DNA from: an uncultured Acinetobacter sp.
Lineage (GTDB): Bacteria > Pseudomonadota > Gammaproteobacteria > Pseudomonadales > Moraxellaceae
NCBI RefSeq assembly: GCF_947624825.1
Contig: NZ_CANQLZ010000012.1
Coordinates: 1 to 57,367, forward strand
Length of the DNA stretch: 57,367 bases
Reading direction: 5' to 3'
The notes under the pieces were generated by a model. It saw only the letters and a list, made by a program, of their open reading frames with translations, had not been told where the DNA came from and did not search any database. Below are positions 47,679 to 55,741 of this stretch, piece after piece. Made by a program: the position numbers and the translations under genes. Positions within the stretch are counted from its first letter, which is position 1. Every line of letters starts with the position of its first letter.

Positions 47679-49088
47679 TTAGAGTTTCTCCATCAATTGC
47701 GCCATCAACGTTTCCATATGGGTAAAACGAGAACCTTTAAACAAGAAACTCATGGATTGCGTTTGATGTGTTTCGACTAGATTCATTAATAACGGTAAGG
47801 CTTGTTCTTGAGTTAAGAAGGCCTGCATTTTTTTACCATATTGGGTACTACGGGCACCTTCTTGTGTGGCAGGTGCAAATTCACCTATCGCCACTACAAA
47901 GTTGATACCTTTGACTGAGACCAAATCGCGACCGAGCTTATAATGCTCAATGGCTGCAGATGCGCCAAGTTCACCAATATCGCCAATCACCATGACCCGA
48001 ATCCCGTCTTGCTGTGCCAGCACTTCAGCCGCTGCACGCATAGAGGTTGGGTTGGCATTGTAAGTATCATCAATCAATAAATGATGTTTATGCGGAATAA
48101 AGTTTAAGCGACCTTTAGCACCTTGTGCTTGCTCTAAACCAGTCACAATATCTTCAAGGCTAATCTCAAGTGCTAAAGCAAAGGCCACCGCAGCTAAGGC
48201 ATTGTCTACGTTATGCTCACCGGCAAAAGGTAAAGTGACAGTGCTTGAGCCTTGTGGGGTATGTAAGTTAAATACGGTTTGTTGCGGCTTTAAATCAATA
48301 TGGGTTGCAAAAATATCGCCGCCTTGACCAAAACTTAAAACCTTTTGATGATGCACAGCAGTTTTGATTTGCTCGCTAAAATCATCAGCACTTGGAACAA
48401 TTGCTGTACCATTTTGAGCAAGATGGGCGTAAATTTCAGATTTAGCAAGGCAAATGCCGTCACGCCCACCAAATTCACCCAAATGCGCTGTACCAATATT
48501 TAAAATACCTGCCACATGCGGCTGTACTAAGTTTGAGGTGTAATCAATTTCACCTTGATGACTTGCGCCCAATTCCATCACAGCATATTGATGCTCAGAA
48601 CGCAGCTCAAGCAACATCATTGGCACACCTAAATCATTATTTAAGTTGCCACGGGTAATTAAAGTTGGCGCCAAACCCGATAAAATACTGCCCAGCATTT
48701 CTTTGGTGGTGGTTTTACCACTACTGCCTGTCAGTGCAATCACTTTGAGTTGTGGGTTTTGCTCACGACGGTATGCACCTAATGCGCCTAAAGCCAAACG
48801 TGTATCACTCACCACCAATTGGCAAATGTCCACATCAACAGGTTGACTTACAATCGCAACTTGGCAGCCAGTTTCGGCCACTTGTGCAATAAAATCATGC
48901 GCATCAAAACGCTCGCCTTTGAGTGCTAAAAAAGCATCGCCTGTTTCGGCATGACGAGAATCCGTTAAAATTCTTTTAATTTTGCCGGTAGGTACTTGGT
49001 GATTATGCCAATATCCTTGTGTTGCAGTGGCAAGTTGTTCTGCTGTCCACGGCTCTAACGCGACCGTACTGGTGGTTGAAGTATGCAT
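47679..49088 (-). CDS. murF: UDP-N-acetylmuramoyl-tripeptide--D-alanyl-D-alanine ligase MurF
   Basis: The 469-residue ligase adds D-Ala-D-Ala. The ATP motif TGSSGKTTTKEML, LELGASHQGEI-type central motif (MELGASHQGEIDY) and LLIDDTYNANPTSM are present. The start lies 9 bases after murE. Confidence 0.97.
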   Translation of the reverse strand: MHTSTTSTVALEPWTAEQLATATQGYWHNHQVPTGKIKRILTDSRHAETGDAFLALKGERFDAHDFIAQVAETGCQVAIVSQPVDVDICQLVVSDTRLALGALGAYRREQNPQLKVIALTGSSGKTTTKEMLGSILSGLAPTLITRGNLNNDLGVPMMLLELRSEHQYAVMELGASHQGEIDYTSNLVQPHVAGILNIGTAHLGEFGGRDGICLAKSEIYAHLAQNGTAIVPSADDFSEQIKTAVHHQKVLSFGQGGDIFATHIDLKPQQTVFNLHTPQGSSTVTLPFAGEHNVDNALAAVAFALALEISLEDIVTGLEQAQGAKGRLNFIPHKHHLLIDDTYNANPTSMRAAAEVLAQQDGIRVMVIGDIGELGASAAIEHYKLGRDLVSVKGINFVVAIGEFAPATQEGARSTQYGKKMQAFLTQEQALPLLMNLVETHQTQSMSFLFKGSRFTHMETLMAQLMEKL

Positions 49089-49097
49089 GTTATTTTC

Positions 49098-50591
49098 CTA
49101 TTGTGCTGGGTAGGCACGATCGGCCTGCTTTGGCATATTAAGCGCAGCTTGCACTTCGACAACGTCATCAAACCAATGACGTACCCCGTTAATTTCTTGA
49201 TAATTTTCGTGCCCTTTGCCTGCAATTACCACAATATCACCGGCTTTGGCATGTTTAACTGCAAATTTAATCGCTTCACGACGATCATGAATTTCATGGA
49301 CACGATGAGCTGTAAAATCTAGACCCGTTTTCATATCATTAAAAATTTGTTCAGGATCTTCAGTACGTGGGTTATCTGAGGTAAGTAGTGCAATATCAGC
49401 ACCTTGTAAAGCCGCTTGCGTCATGAGTGGGCGCTTACCACGATCACGGTCACCACCACAGCCAAACACTGCCCATAAATCTTGTGCCACATGACGTTTT
49501 AAAGTTTGTAACACTTGAATTAAAGCATCTGGCGTATGCGCGTAATCCACCACAAATAAACGTGTATCATCACGAATCACTTGCATACGACCCGGCGCAC
49601 CTTTGAGTTTTGCCACAGTGGCAATTAAATCAGCCAAGGCAAAACCGGCTTGTTCAGCACAAATCAGCGCTGCTACAAGATTTTCAATATTAAAATGACC
49701 CAATAATGGACTGTGTACTTTAAATTCAGCCTGTTGCGTGACTAAGCTAAAGCTTGCGCCATTTAAACTATAAACAATGTCTTTGACTTGGTAATCGGCT
49801 GCTTGACGCGTTGAATAGCTTAAAATTTTAGGCTGTGCCGGATTAAGCTGAGCCACGTTTAACATCGTTGCTGCATAGTCATCATCTAGATTAATGATTG
49901 CCACTTTTAAGCTTGAAAAAGCAAATAGCATGGCTTTAGCTTCGGCATAAGCTTGTAATGTACCGTGATAGTCCAAATGATCACGACTTAAATTGCTATA
50001 GGCTGCAATTTCAATGTTTAAACCATTTAAGCGACCTTGTTCTAAACCATGTGAACTGGCTTCAATGGCAGCAAATTGAGCACCTTGTAACGCATAACCA
50101 TGCAGCGCAGTTTGTAAATGGAGTGCATCTAAGGTGGTGTGTGATGACGCTTCTAAATTCGGTAAAATTCCATTGCCGGTGGTGCCCATCACAGCGCATT
50201 GTTTACCTTGCAACATCAGCAATTCAGCCACTAAACGTGAAATAGTGGTTTTACCATTGGTACCTGTAACGGCTAGAACTTGTGCCGCTTGAACCGGTTG
50301 CATGGCTTGTAAATATTGTTTTTGCCACTGTCCCATAAGGTGACGGACATTGGGCACCACAAAACTTGGCATTAGCCCTAAATCTGTTTCGGATACAACT
50401 GCTAAAGCACCTTGATCTAGTGCTTTTTGGGCAAATTCAGTAGTTTTTTCTGGCTGTGAAAAACTAGTCAGGGCAATAAAAATTTGCCCTGGCTGTACTT
50501 TGCGACTATCGAGTTGGAAACCCTGAAAGGATTGTGTCATCCAAGCAGCGCTTTGGTCTGTGGCATACAGCTGTTGAAATGTAATTGACAT
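49098..50591 (-). CDS. murE: UDP-N-acetylmuramoyl-L-alanyl-D-glutamate--2,6-diaminopimelate ligase MurE
   Basis: The 497-residue ligase adds the third residue of the stem peptide. The ATP motif VTGTNGKTT and the DNPRTEDP motif, which selects meso-diaminopimelate, are clear. It lies 7 bases after ftsI. Confidence 0.97.
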   Translation of the reverse strand: MSITFQQLYATDQSAAWMTQSFQGFQLDSRKVQPGQIFIALTSFSQPEKTTEFAQKALDQGALAVVSETDLGLMPSFVVPNVRHLMGQWQKQYLQAMQPVQAAQVLAVTGTNGKTTISRLVAELLMLQGKQCAVMGTTGNGILPNLEASSHTTLDALHLQTALHGYALQGAQFAAIEASSHGLEQGRLNGLNIEIAAYSNLSRDHLDYHGTLQAYAEAKAMLFAFSSLKVAIINLDDDYAATMLNVAQLNPAQPKILSYSTRQAADYQVKDIVYSLNGASFSLVTQQAEFKVHSPLLGHFNIENLVAALICAEQAGFALADLIATVAKLKGAPGRMQVIRDDTRLFVVDYAHTPDALIQVLQTLKRHVAQDLWAVFGCGGDRDRGKRPLMTQAALQGADIALLTSDNPRTEDPEQIFNDMKTGLDFTAHRVHEIHDRREAIKFAVKHAKAGDIVVIAGKGHENYQEINGVRHWFDDVVEVQAALNMPKQADRAYPAQ

Positions 50592-50598
50592 GGCTCAC

Positions 50599-52425
50599 CT
50601 ATGACTTGGGCTTGTGGCTCTCTAAGGGTTTATCTAAAGGAACGTTGAGTAAACGTAAGGATTCTTGCATGACGCGAGCAAATACAGGTGCAGAAACAGT
50701 ACCACCGTAGTAGCTGCCTTTTGGATTTTCAACCACAACCACCATGGCTAAACGTGGGTCACTGACCGGTGCAACACCGGCAAACAAAGCCCGGTATTCA
50801 CTGGTTGAATAGCCTTTACGGTCAGCACGTAATTTATGCGCTGTACCCGTTTTACCTGCCACACGATACCCCGGAATGGTGGCACGCGTTGCTGTACCAC
50901 CCGGTTGGGTAGCTGATTCCATCATCAACATAACTTGGTCGGCAATTTTGGCATCAATAGCTTGCTCACCTTGCGGCAAACCTTCAAGTTTATACAAGCT
51001 TAAAGGCATTTTTTTACCTTTGTTGGCAAGCATGGCATAAGCATCAGCAAGCTGTAGCACCGTGGCATTTAAACCATAACCATAGGACATGGTGGCCACT
51101 TCCGACACATTCCATTTGCTTGGTGGCAAAATTAAACCTGCACTTTCACCAGGAAATTTGACCGCTGAACGCTGACCAAAACCTAAACGCTTATAGAAAG
51201 TGGGTAAAGTTTCATAAGGCAAAGACAAGGCTAATTTAGCCACACCTACGTTAGATGATTTTTGAATAATCCCACCTAAGGTTAAGGCGCTATAGTTATG
51301 CGTATCACGAATGGTATGATTGCCCACGCGCATATTGCCCGGTGCAGTATTGACTACACTATTGACATTATATTTACCGCTTTCTAAGGCCATCGCCACC
51401 GTTAAAGGCTTCATGGTAGAACCTGGCTCAAATGAGTCGACAGCGCCACGGTTACGCATGGCATCTTTGTTTTCTAAGCCTTTTTTATCATTGGGGTTAT
51501 ACGATGGCCAACTGCTCATCGCTAAAATTTCACCAGTTTTGACATCTACAGCAATTGCTGTTGCTGAGCGCGCATTATTGGCGATACCTGCTGCGGTTAA
51601 TTCACGATACATAATATATTGCAAACGCGAATCGATACTTAAGGTGATATTTTCACCATGTTCAACTTCACGTAAAATATCTGGATCTTTAACACGATTG
51701 CCTTTTTTGTCACGCAAAATACGCTGTTCACCTGCCATACCGGCTAGACGCGTATTCAGCTGCATTTCTAAACCTTCAATCCCCGTACTTTCGCTATTGG
51801 TTAAACCAATAATTTGCGCACTTGGCTGAGGCTGCGGATAGTAACGTTTATAATTTTTCTCGGTATAGACGCCTTGGAAATTACGCTGCACAATCATTTG
51901 TGCTTGTGGCGGTGGCACTTCTTTTTTCAGCACCACATAACGTGAATTAGGACGTGCGTAGACTTTTTTACGTAATTCAGCACGGTCCATACCTACCGCA
52001 TCGGCAAGTTCATCTAAATTCAGATTTTTTTCAGGCAACTGACGTTTTAACTTGGTATTGGTAGGATCAACCGCCAACTTTGCCATGGTGTCGTCATAGG
52101 TTTTTTTATTGCTAAAATAATCTTGTGGATCAATCACCACATTCATAATCGGGGTACTAATTGCAAGAGGTACGCCATGACGATCGTAAATCACACCACG
52201 CATCGGTTTAATGGTTTCGGTACGCACCATGTTGGCATCGGCTTTATTTTGCAAAAACTCTTTATTGAGAATCTGCACATAAAAGGCACGACCTAATAAA
52301 ACCACAAAAACAGCCAAAACCACACCCCACATTAAGTAGAAGCGCCACATATCTATACTTAAGGTGTTTTTTTCGGTAATAGACTGCTTTTTTTTACGTG
52401 TTGGTTTTTTTTGCGAATCGGCCAT
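50599..52425 (-). CDS. ftsI: Penicillin-binding protein 3, septal transpeptidase FtsI
   Basis: The 608-residue protein cross-links septal peptidoglycan. It has one membrane helix (about 27-49) after a basic cytoplasmic tail, the class B dimer domain (MRGVIYDRHGVPLA), and the transpeptidase: Ser336-Thr-Met-Lys339, Ser390-Ser-Asn392 and Lys525-Thr-Gly527. It lies 5 bases after ftsL. Confidence 0.97.
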   Translation of the reverse strand: MADSQKKPTRKKKQSITEKNTLSIDMWRFYLMWGVVLAVFVVLLGRAFYVQILNKEFLQNKADANMVRTETIKPMRGVIYDRHGVPLAISTPIMNVVIDPQDYFSNKKTYDDTMAKLAVDPTNTKLKRQLPEKNLNLDELADAVGMDRAELRKKVYARPNSRYVVLKKEVPPPQAQMIVQRNFQGVYTEKNYKRYYPQPQPSAQIIGLTNSESTGIEGLEMQLNTRLAGMAGEQRILRDKKGNRVKDPDILREVEHGENITLSIDSRLQYIMYRELTAAGIANNARSATAIAVDVKTGEILAMSSWPSYNPNDKKGLENKDAMRNRGAVDSFEPGSTMKPLTVAMALESGKYNVNSVVNTAPGNMRVGNHTIRDTHNYSALTLGGIIQKSSNVGVAKLALSLPYETLPTFYKRLGFGQRSAVKFPGESAGLILPPSKWNVSEVATMSYGYGLNATVLQLADAYAMLANKGKKMPLSLYKLEGLPQGEQAIDAKIADQVMLMMESATQPGGTATRATIPGYRVAGKTGTAHKLRADRKGYSTSEYRALFAGVAPVSDPRLAMVVVVENPKGSYYGGTVSAPVFARVMQESLRLLNVPLDKPLESHKPKS

Positions 52426-52430
52426 GCTTA

Positions 52431-52763
52431 TTATTTCTGTTCAGGGTTCATCGGTAAAGAAATCACGACAGTTTGTGCTGCCGGAGGTGAGTACATGCGT
52501 AATTGAGTGACCGCGCGCGTACCAATTTGCGCGGTTGCCCCAAAGGTTTGTTGCTCAATTAGCAAACGCCCCCATTCTGCATTTAAAGCTTCTTTGTCGC
52601 GGTTTAAACTGCTGAGTTGGCGATAATCGTGACGATATTCAAATACTTGAAACACCACCATCATCGCACTCATAAAGACCAAGACCACCAACAGCGCATA
52701 GCTAAGATTGCGCTTGAGCGGCAATTTGGATTCGCTGTCGAGAGTTTGCTCTTGGTTTTTCAT
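52431..52763 (-). CDS. ftsL: Cell division protein FtsL
   Basis: The 110-residue bitopic protein has a membrane helix (about 20-43) and a periplasmic coiled coil with the family pattern QLSSLNRDKEALNAEWGRLLIEQ. It works with FtsB and FtsQ to activate FtsWI. The start shares one base with the rsmH stop. Confidence 0.93.
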   Translation of the reverse strand: MKNQEQTLDSESKLPLKRNLSYALLVVLVFMSAMMVVFQVFEYRHDYRQLSSLNRDKEALNAEWGRLLIEQQTFGATAQIGTRAVTQLRMYSPPAAQTVVISLPMNPEQK

Positions 52764-53686
52764 TACTCGCCTTTATTTGCTAAACGTTCTGCTACACGTA
52801 ACCATGCACTACGTGAACGTGGATTGGCTTTGACTTCTGCTTCACTAGCCTTCACACGGTCCACTTTCTTTAAACGACGGTTATCTTGTTGTTGCTGCGG
52901 CAACCCCCAACCATGATCTTCAGGCAGCGTTGATTCTTTTTGAATAAATTGCTTAATTAAACGATCTTCAAGCGAATGAAAGCTAATCACGGCTAGACGC
53001 GCTTTTGGTTTAAGTACTTCAACCGCTTGCGGTAAAAATACCTCTACATCTTCTAATTCTTTATTAATGGCAATACGAATGGCTTGGAAAGTACGCGTAG
53101 CGGCATGCTTATTTTTTTCCCATTTTGGATGCGCCACTTTTACAATTTCAGCCAACTCGCCAGTCGTTGCAATATAACCGGCATTTTTAATGGCTTTAGC
53201 AATACGGCGGCTATAACGTTCTTCACCATATTGATAAATCACGTTGGCCAATTGTTCTTCTTCAATGTTCACTAACCACTCGGCTGCCGTTGGACCTTTA
53301 GAGTTATCCATACGCATATCCAATGGACCACTGTGCATAAAGCTAAAACCACGATCAGCTTGGTCCAATTGTGGAGATGACACGCCTAAATCTGCCATGA
53401 CGCCATCCACAAAATCCACACCACGCGCAGCAAGCTCTTGTTTTAAATCTGCAAAACTGGCATGAATAATTTCAAAGCGTGAATCTTCTTGCTCAAGTTG
53501 ACGTGCTGTTTCTAAAGCTTGTGGGTCTTTATCAAAACCATAGACTTTGGCATTGGCATCAAGTTTAGACAGCAATAAACGGGTGTGACCACCACGACCA
53601 AAAGTACCGTCTACATAAATTCCTGTATTGCGCTCTGCCAACAAGGCATCAACAGTTTCGTGAAGTAATACAGAAATATGGGACAT
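52763..53686 (-). CDS. rsmH: 16S rRNA (cytosine(1402)-N4)-methyltransferase RsmH
   Basis: The 307-residue enzyme methylates C1402 in the P site. HISVLLHETVDAL at the start, the SAM motif VDGTFGRGGHT (26-36), LGVSSPQLDQADRGFSF and VISFHSLEDRLIK are typical of RsmH (MraW). It is the first gene of the dcw segment; mraZ, which precedes it in many bacteria, is absent. Confidence 0.97.
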   Translation of the reverse strand: MSHISVLLHETVDALLAERNTGIYVDGTFGRGGHTRLLLSKLDANAKVYGFDKDPQALETARQLEQEDSRFEIIHASFADLKQELAARGVDFVDGVMADLGVSSPQLDQADRGFSFMHSGPLDMRMDNSKGPTAAEWLVNIEEEQLANVIYQYGEERYSRRIAKAIKNAGYIATTGELAEIVKVAHPKWEKNKHAATRTFQAIRIAINKELEDVEVFLPQAVEVLKPKARLAVISFHSLEDRLIKQFIQKESTLPEDHGWGLPQQQQDNRRLKKVDRVKASEAEVKANPRSRSAWLRVAERLANKGE

Positions 53687-53723
53687 AGCACTCTTTTAAA
53701 ATTTAACACAATTGTAACTGTGC

Positions 53724-53752
53724 ATTATCACCTGATTTAAGCCAAGCGCCAA
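53724..53752 (-). promoter_or_regulatory. Sigma-70 promoter of the rsmH-ftsL-ftsI-murE-murF-mraY operon
   Basis: On the minus strand TTGGCG (53747-53752), a 17-base spacer and GATAAT (53724-53729) form a good promoter about 38 bases before the rsmH ATG. Confidence 0.6.
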
Positions 53753-53805
53753 ACGACTTTTTGTAGGGAATTTTTATTTATCATAGAGAAAACCGTTTTA
53801 AATGC

Positions 53806-53828
53806 AAAAAAGCCCCCAAATGGGGCTT
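53806..53828 (-). terminator. Terminator after the sulfate-binding protein gene
   Basis: Stem AGCCCC/GGGGCT (53811-53816 with 53822-53827) with a five-base loop, followed on the minus strand by six T. Confidence 0.85.
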
Positions 53829-53841
53829 TTTTACGCTTTGA

Positions 53842-54858
53842 TTAACGCTTCGAGTTATAAATTTGATCGAAGATTGCGCCATTTGCAAAGTGAGTTTGTT
53901 GTGCTTTTGCCCAACCACCAAATACTTCATCAATGGTAAAGGTTTTTAGTTTTGGAAATTGATGCGAATACTGAGCCAAAATTTCTGCATTACGTGGACG
54001 ATAGAAATGACGTGCTGCCATGTCTTGACCCAATGGTGAATACAAATAGTTGATATAACCTTGTGCTAACCATTTATTGCCATTTCGCTCAACTGTTTTA
54101 TCCACAATCGCAACAGATGGTTCAGTTAAAATGGTCATTGATGGATAAATGATATCAAATTTGGCTTTACCTAACGCTTTTTGCGTGACTAAAGCTTCGT
54201 TTTCCCAAGTCAATAACACATCACCAATACCACGCTCGGCAAATGTGGTCATTGAGGCACGTGCTGCTGAGTCCATGACTTTTACGTTATGGTACATCTT
54301 GCCCACAAACTCTTTGGCTTTGGCTTCATTACCACCAGGTTGTTTAAGTGCATAACCCCAAGCCGATAAATAAACCCAACGTGGTAAACCACCAGTTTTT
54401 GGGTTAGGGGTAATAATTTGCACACCCGGTTTGGTTAAATCTGACCAATCTTTAATGCCCTTAGGATTGCCTTTACGTACCATAAATACAATCGCTGAGG
54501 TATATGGCGCTGAGTTATGTTTAAACTCTTTTTGCCAACCTGGTTGGATTTGACCTGATTTAACAATTTCTTCAATGTCATTGGCAAGTGCTAAGGTCAC
54601 CACGTCGCCTTTTAAGCCATCTACCACAGAGCGTGCTTGTTTACCCGAACCACCATGTGATTGTTTAAATGCAACCGAAAGACCGGTTTTACTTTGCCAA
54701 TATTGACCAAATGACTTGTTAAATTCGTCATAGAATTCACGTGTTGCATCATAAGAAACGTTTAAAAATTCACGGTCTGCTGCCTGAGCAGAGGTGCCAA
54801 AAGCGAAGCTACCTAATAATAGCGCTGCGCCAACTAAAGACTTCAATTGAGTTTTCAT
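53842..54858 (-). CDS. sbp: Sulfate/thiosulfate ABC transporter periplasmic binding protein
   Basis: The 338-residue protein has a Sec signal (MKTQLKSLVGAALLLGSFAFG, cleaved after AQA) and the Sbp/CysP fold: LNVSYDATREFYDEFNKSF, SHGGSGKQARSVVDGLKGDVV, and VLLTWENEAL. It captures sulfate in the periplasm for CysTWA, whose genes are not nearby. The start at 54858 is chosen because it gives the signal peptide; the frame runs on 48 codons upstream without family similarity. Expression under sulfur limitation through CysB is expected from the family. Confidence 0.93.
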   Translation of the reverse strand: MKTQLKSLVGAALLLGSFAFGTSAQAADREFLNVSYDATREFYDEFNKSFGQYWQSKTGLSVAFKQSHGGSGKQARSVVDGLKGDVVTLALANDIEEIVKSGQIQPGWQKEFKHNSAPYTSAIVFMVRKGNPKGIKDWSDLTKPGVQIITPNPKTGGLPRWVYLSAWGYALKQPGGNEAKAKEFVGKMYHNVKVMDSAARASMTTFAERGIGDVLLTWENEALVTQKALGKAKFDIIYPSMTILTEPSVAIVDKTVERNGNKWLAQGYINYLYSPLGQDMAARHFYRPRNAEILAQYSHQFPKLKTFTIDEVFGGWAKAQQTHFANGAIFDQIYNSKR

Positions 54859-55018
54859 GACAGCATTAAATCCGTTATCTATATTAGTGCTAAATATATG
54901 AAATGTATTCATAAATCGCAAACTAACGCATGTGATGGTTTTGGTTAAAAAATCGCTCGATTTTTGCTTAAAAAACTGTTTTTTATTGGGATTTTCATTC
55001 ATTGATTCTTATATAGCT

Positions 55019-55043
55019 TTTTATGCATAACATATGCATAAAA
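55019..55043. repeat. 11-bp palindrome, possible operator upstream of sbp
   Basis: TTTTATGCATA (55019-55029) and its exact inverse (55033-55043) flank the three bases ACA. It lies about 160 bases before the sbp start. The size and symmetry suit a dimeric regulator, but I cannot name one. Confidence 0.65.
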
Positions 55044-55091
55044 GATATATTCAAATTTATCATTCTATTAAAACATGCATTGCTAGGTCGT

Positions 55092-55133
55092 TTTAGCTTA
55101 ATTTTGGTAACATTTATATAAAATTAAGCTAAA
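55092..55133. repeat. 14-bp perfect inverted repeat with 14-base loop
   Basis: TTTAGCTTAATTTT (55092-55105) is matched exactly by 55120-55133. As RNA it would form a long but AT-rich hairpin; as DNA it could be a two-site operator. Confidence 0.65.
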
Positions 55134-55338
55134 CCCTGTATTTGCATCTTTGTTCAATTATTGATTAACTAAAGGCTAAATATGCTTGTCTTCACTTAAT
55201 CTTCATACTTGTTTGCTAATAATAATGTCTATACGCAATCGGTAAGTTTAAGTTGAACAATGTCTATTGATTGTAATTCAGTGCCATTGTATCAAGATTT
55301 AAAACAAGCTTTACTTTATGTCAAAAAAGGGGACATCC

Positions 55339-55614
55339 ATGTTTAAACATATTGCTATTGTTACACTGTCACTGTGTGTATTTTCAAATGCTCACGCAGC
55401 CAGCTTAAAAGGTAATGCCCAAGCAAAAGCCAAATCACCTGAGCAAAGCTTGATTGAAAAAGCCTTAACCCAAAAACAGGAAAATCCTGAGTTAAATGGC
55501 AGCAACCTAAAATTAGTTACCAGTATGAAAAACAAGCCAAGCCAAAGTATTTTAGCGGCGCAAAACCAAAGTTTTTCACGTTTTGTGCAGTCTTTGTTTA
55601 GTTCTAATTCTTAA
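55339..55614 (+). CDS. Small exported protein of unknown function
   Basis: The 91-residue protein begins MFKHIAIVTLSLCVFSNAHAA, a good Sec signal cleaved after AHA. The mature part of about 70 residues is polar, rich in Lys, Gln, Ser and Asn (for example NAQAKAKSPEQSLIEKALTQ), has no Cys and ends in SLFSSNS. GGGGA lies five bases before the ATG at 55339; a Met seven codons earlier is in frame. Two hairpins follow, the second a clear terminator. I do not recognise a family. The good ribosome site, signal peptide and own terminator make it a real gene. Confidence 0.75.
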   Translation: MFKHIAIVTLSLCVFSNAHAASLKGNAQAKAKSPEQSLIEKALTQKQENPELNGSNLKLVTSMKNKPSQSILAAQNQSFSRFVQSLFSSNS

Positions 55615-55664
55615 AATAAAGCACCAAGCGCGCGTTGCCCTTTTGCGTGTGCTTTATGAATTTG

Positions 55665-55697
55665 AGCCCAATTAACAGCAATGTAATTGGGCTTTTT
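55665..55697 (+). terminator. Terminator after the small exported-protein gene
   Basis: Stem AGCCCAATTA/TAATTGGGCT (55665-55674 with 55684-55693), nine-base loop, then five T. The gltX -10 starts only four bases beyond. Confidence 0.85.
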
Positions 55698-55700
55698 CGT

Positions 55701-55706
55701 TATAAT
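55701..55706 (+). promoter_or_regulatory. -10 element of the gltX promoter
   Basis: A perfect TATAAT lies 35 bases before the gltX ATG. The -35 would fall inside the preceding terminator and is not a good match. An 8-bp inverted repeat, GTCTTTAG/CTAAAGAC (55708-55715 and 55724-55731), lies between the -10 and the start codon. Confidence 0.5.
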
Positions 55707-55741
55707 GGTCTTTAGTTACTTTTCTAAAGACAAAGAGTGTT

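Larger units (their letters stand above)
54859..55338. other. Long intergenic region with two palindromes between sbp and a small exported-protein gene
   Basis: About 480 AT-rich bases with divergent genes on either side. It holds two strong inverted repeats (55019-55043 and 55092-55133). The sbp promoter and that of the small gene must lie here. No open frame is convincing, and a small RNA cannot be excluded. Confidence 0.6.

Noticed and set aside
53842..55002. Longer start (48 extra codons) for the sulfate-binding protein
   Set aside because: The extension is not similar to Sbp proteins and would bury the signal peptide, which begins at the Met at 54858.
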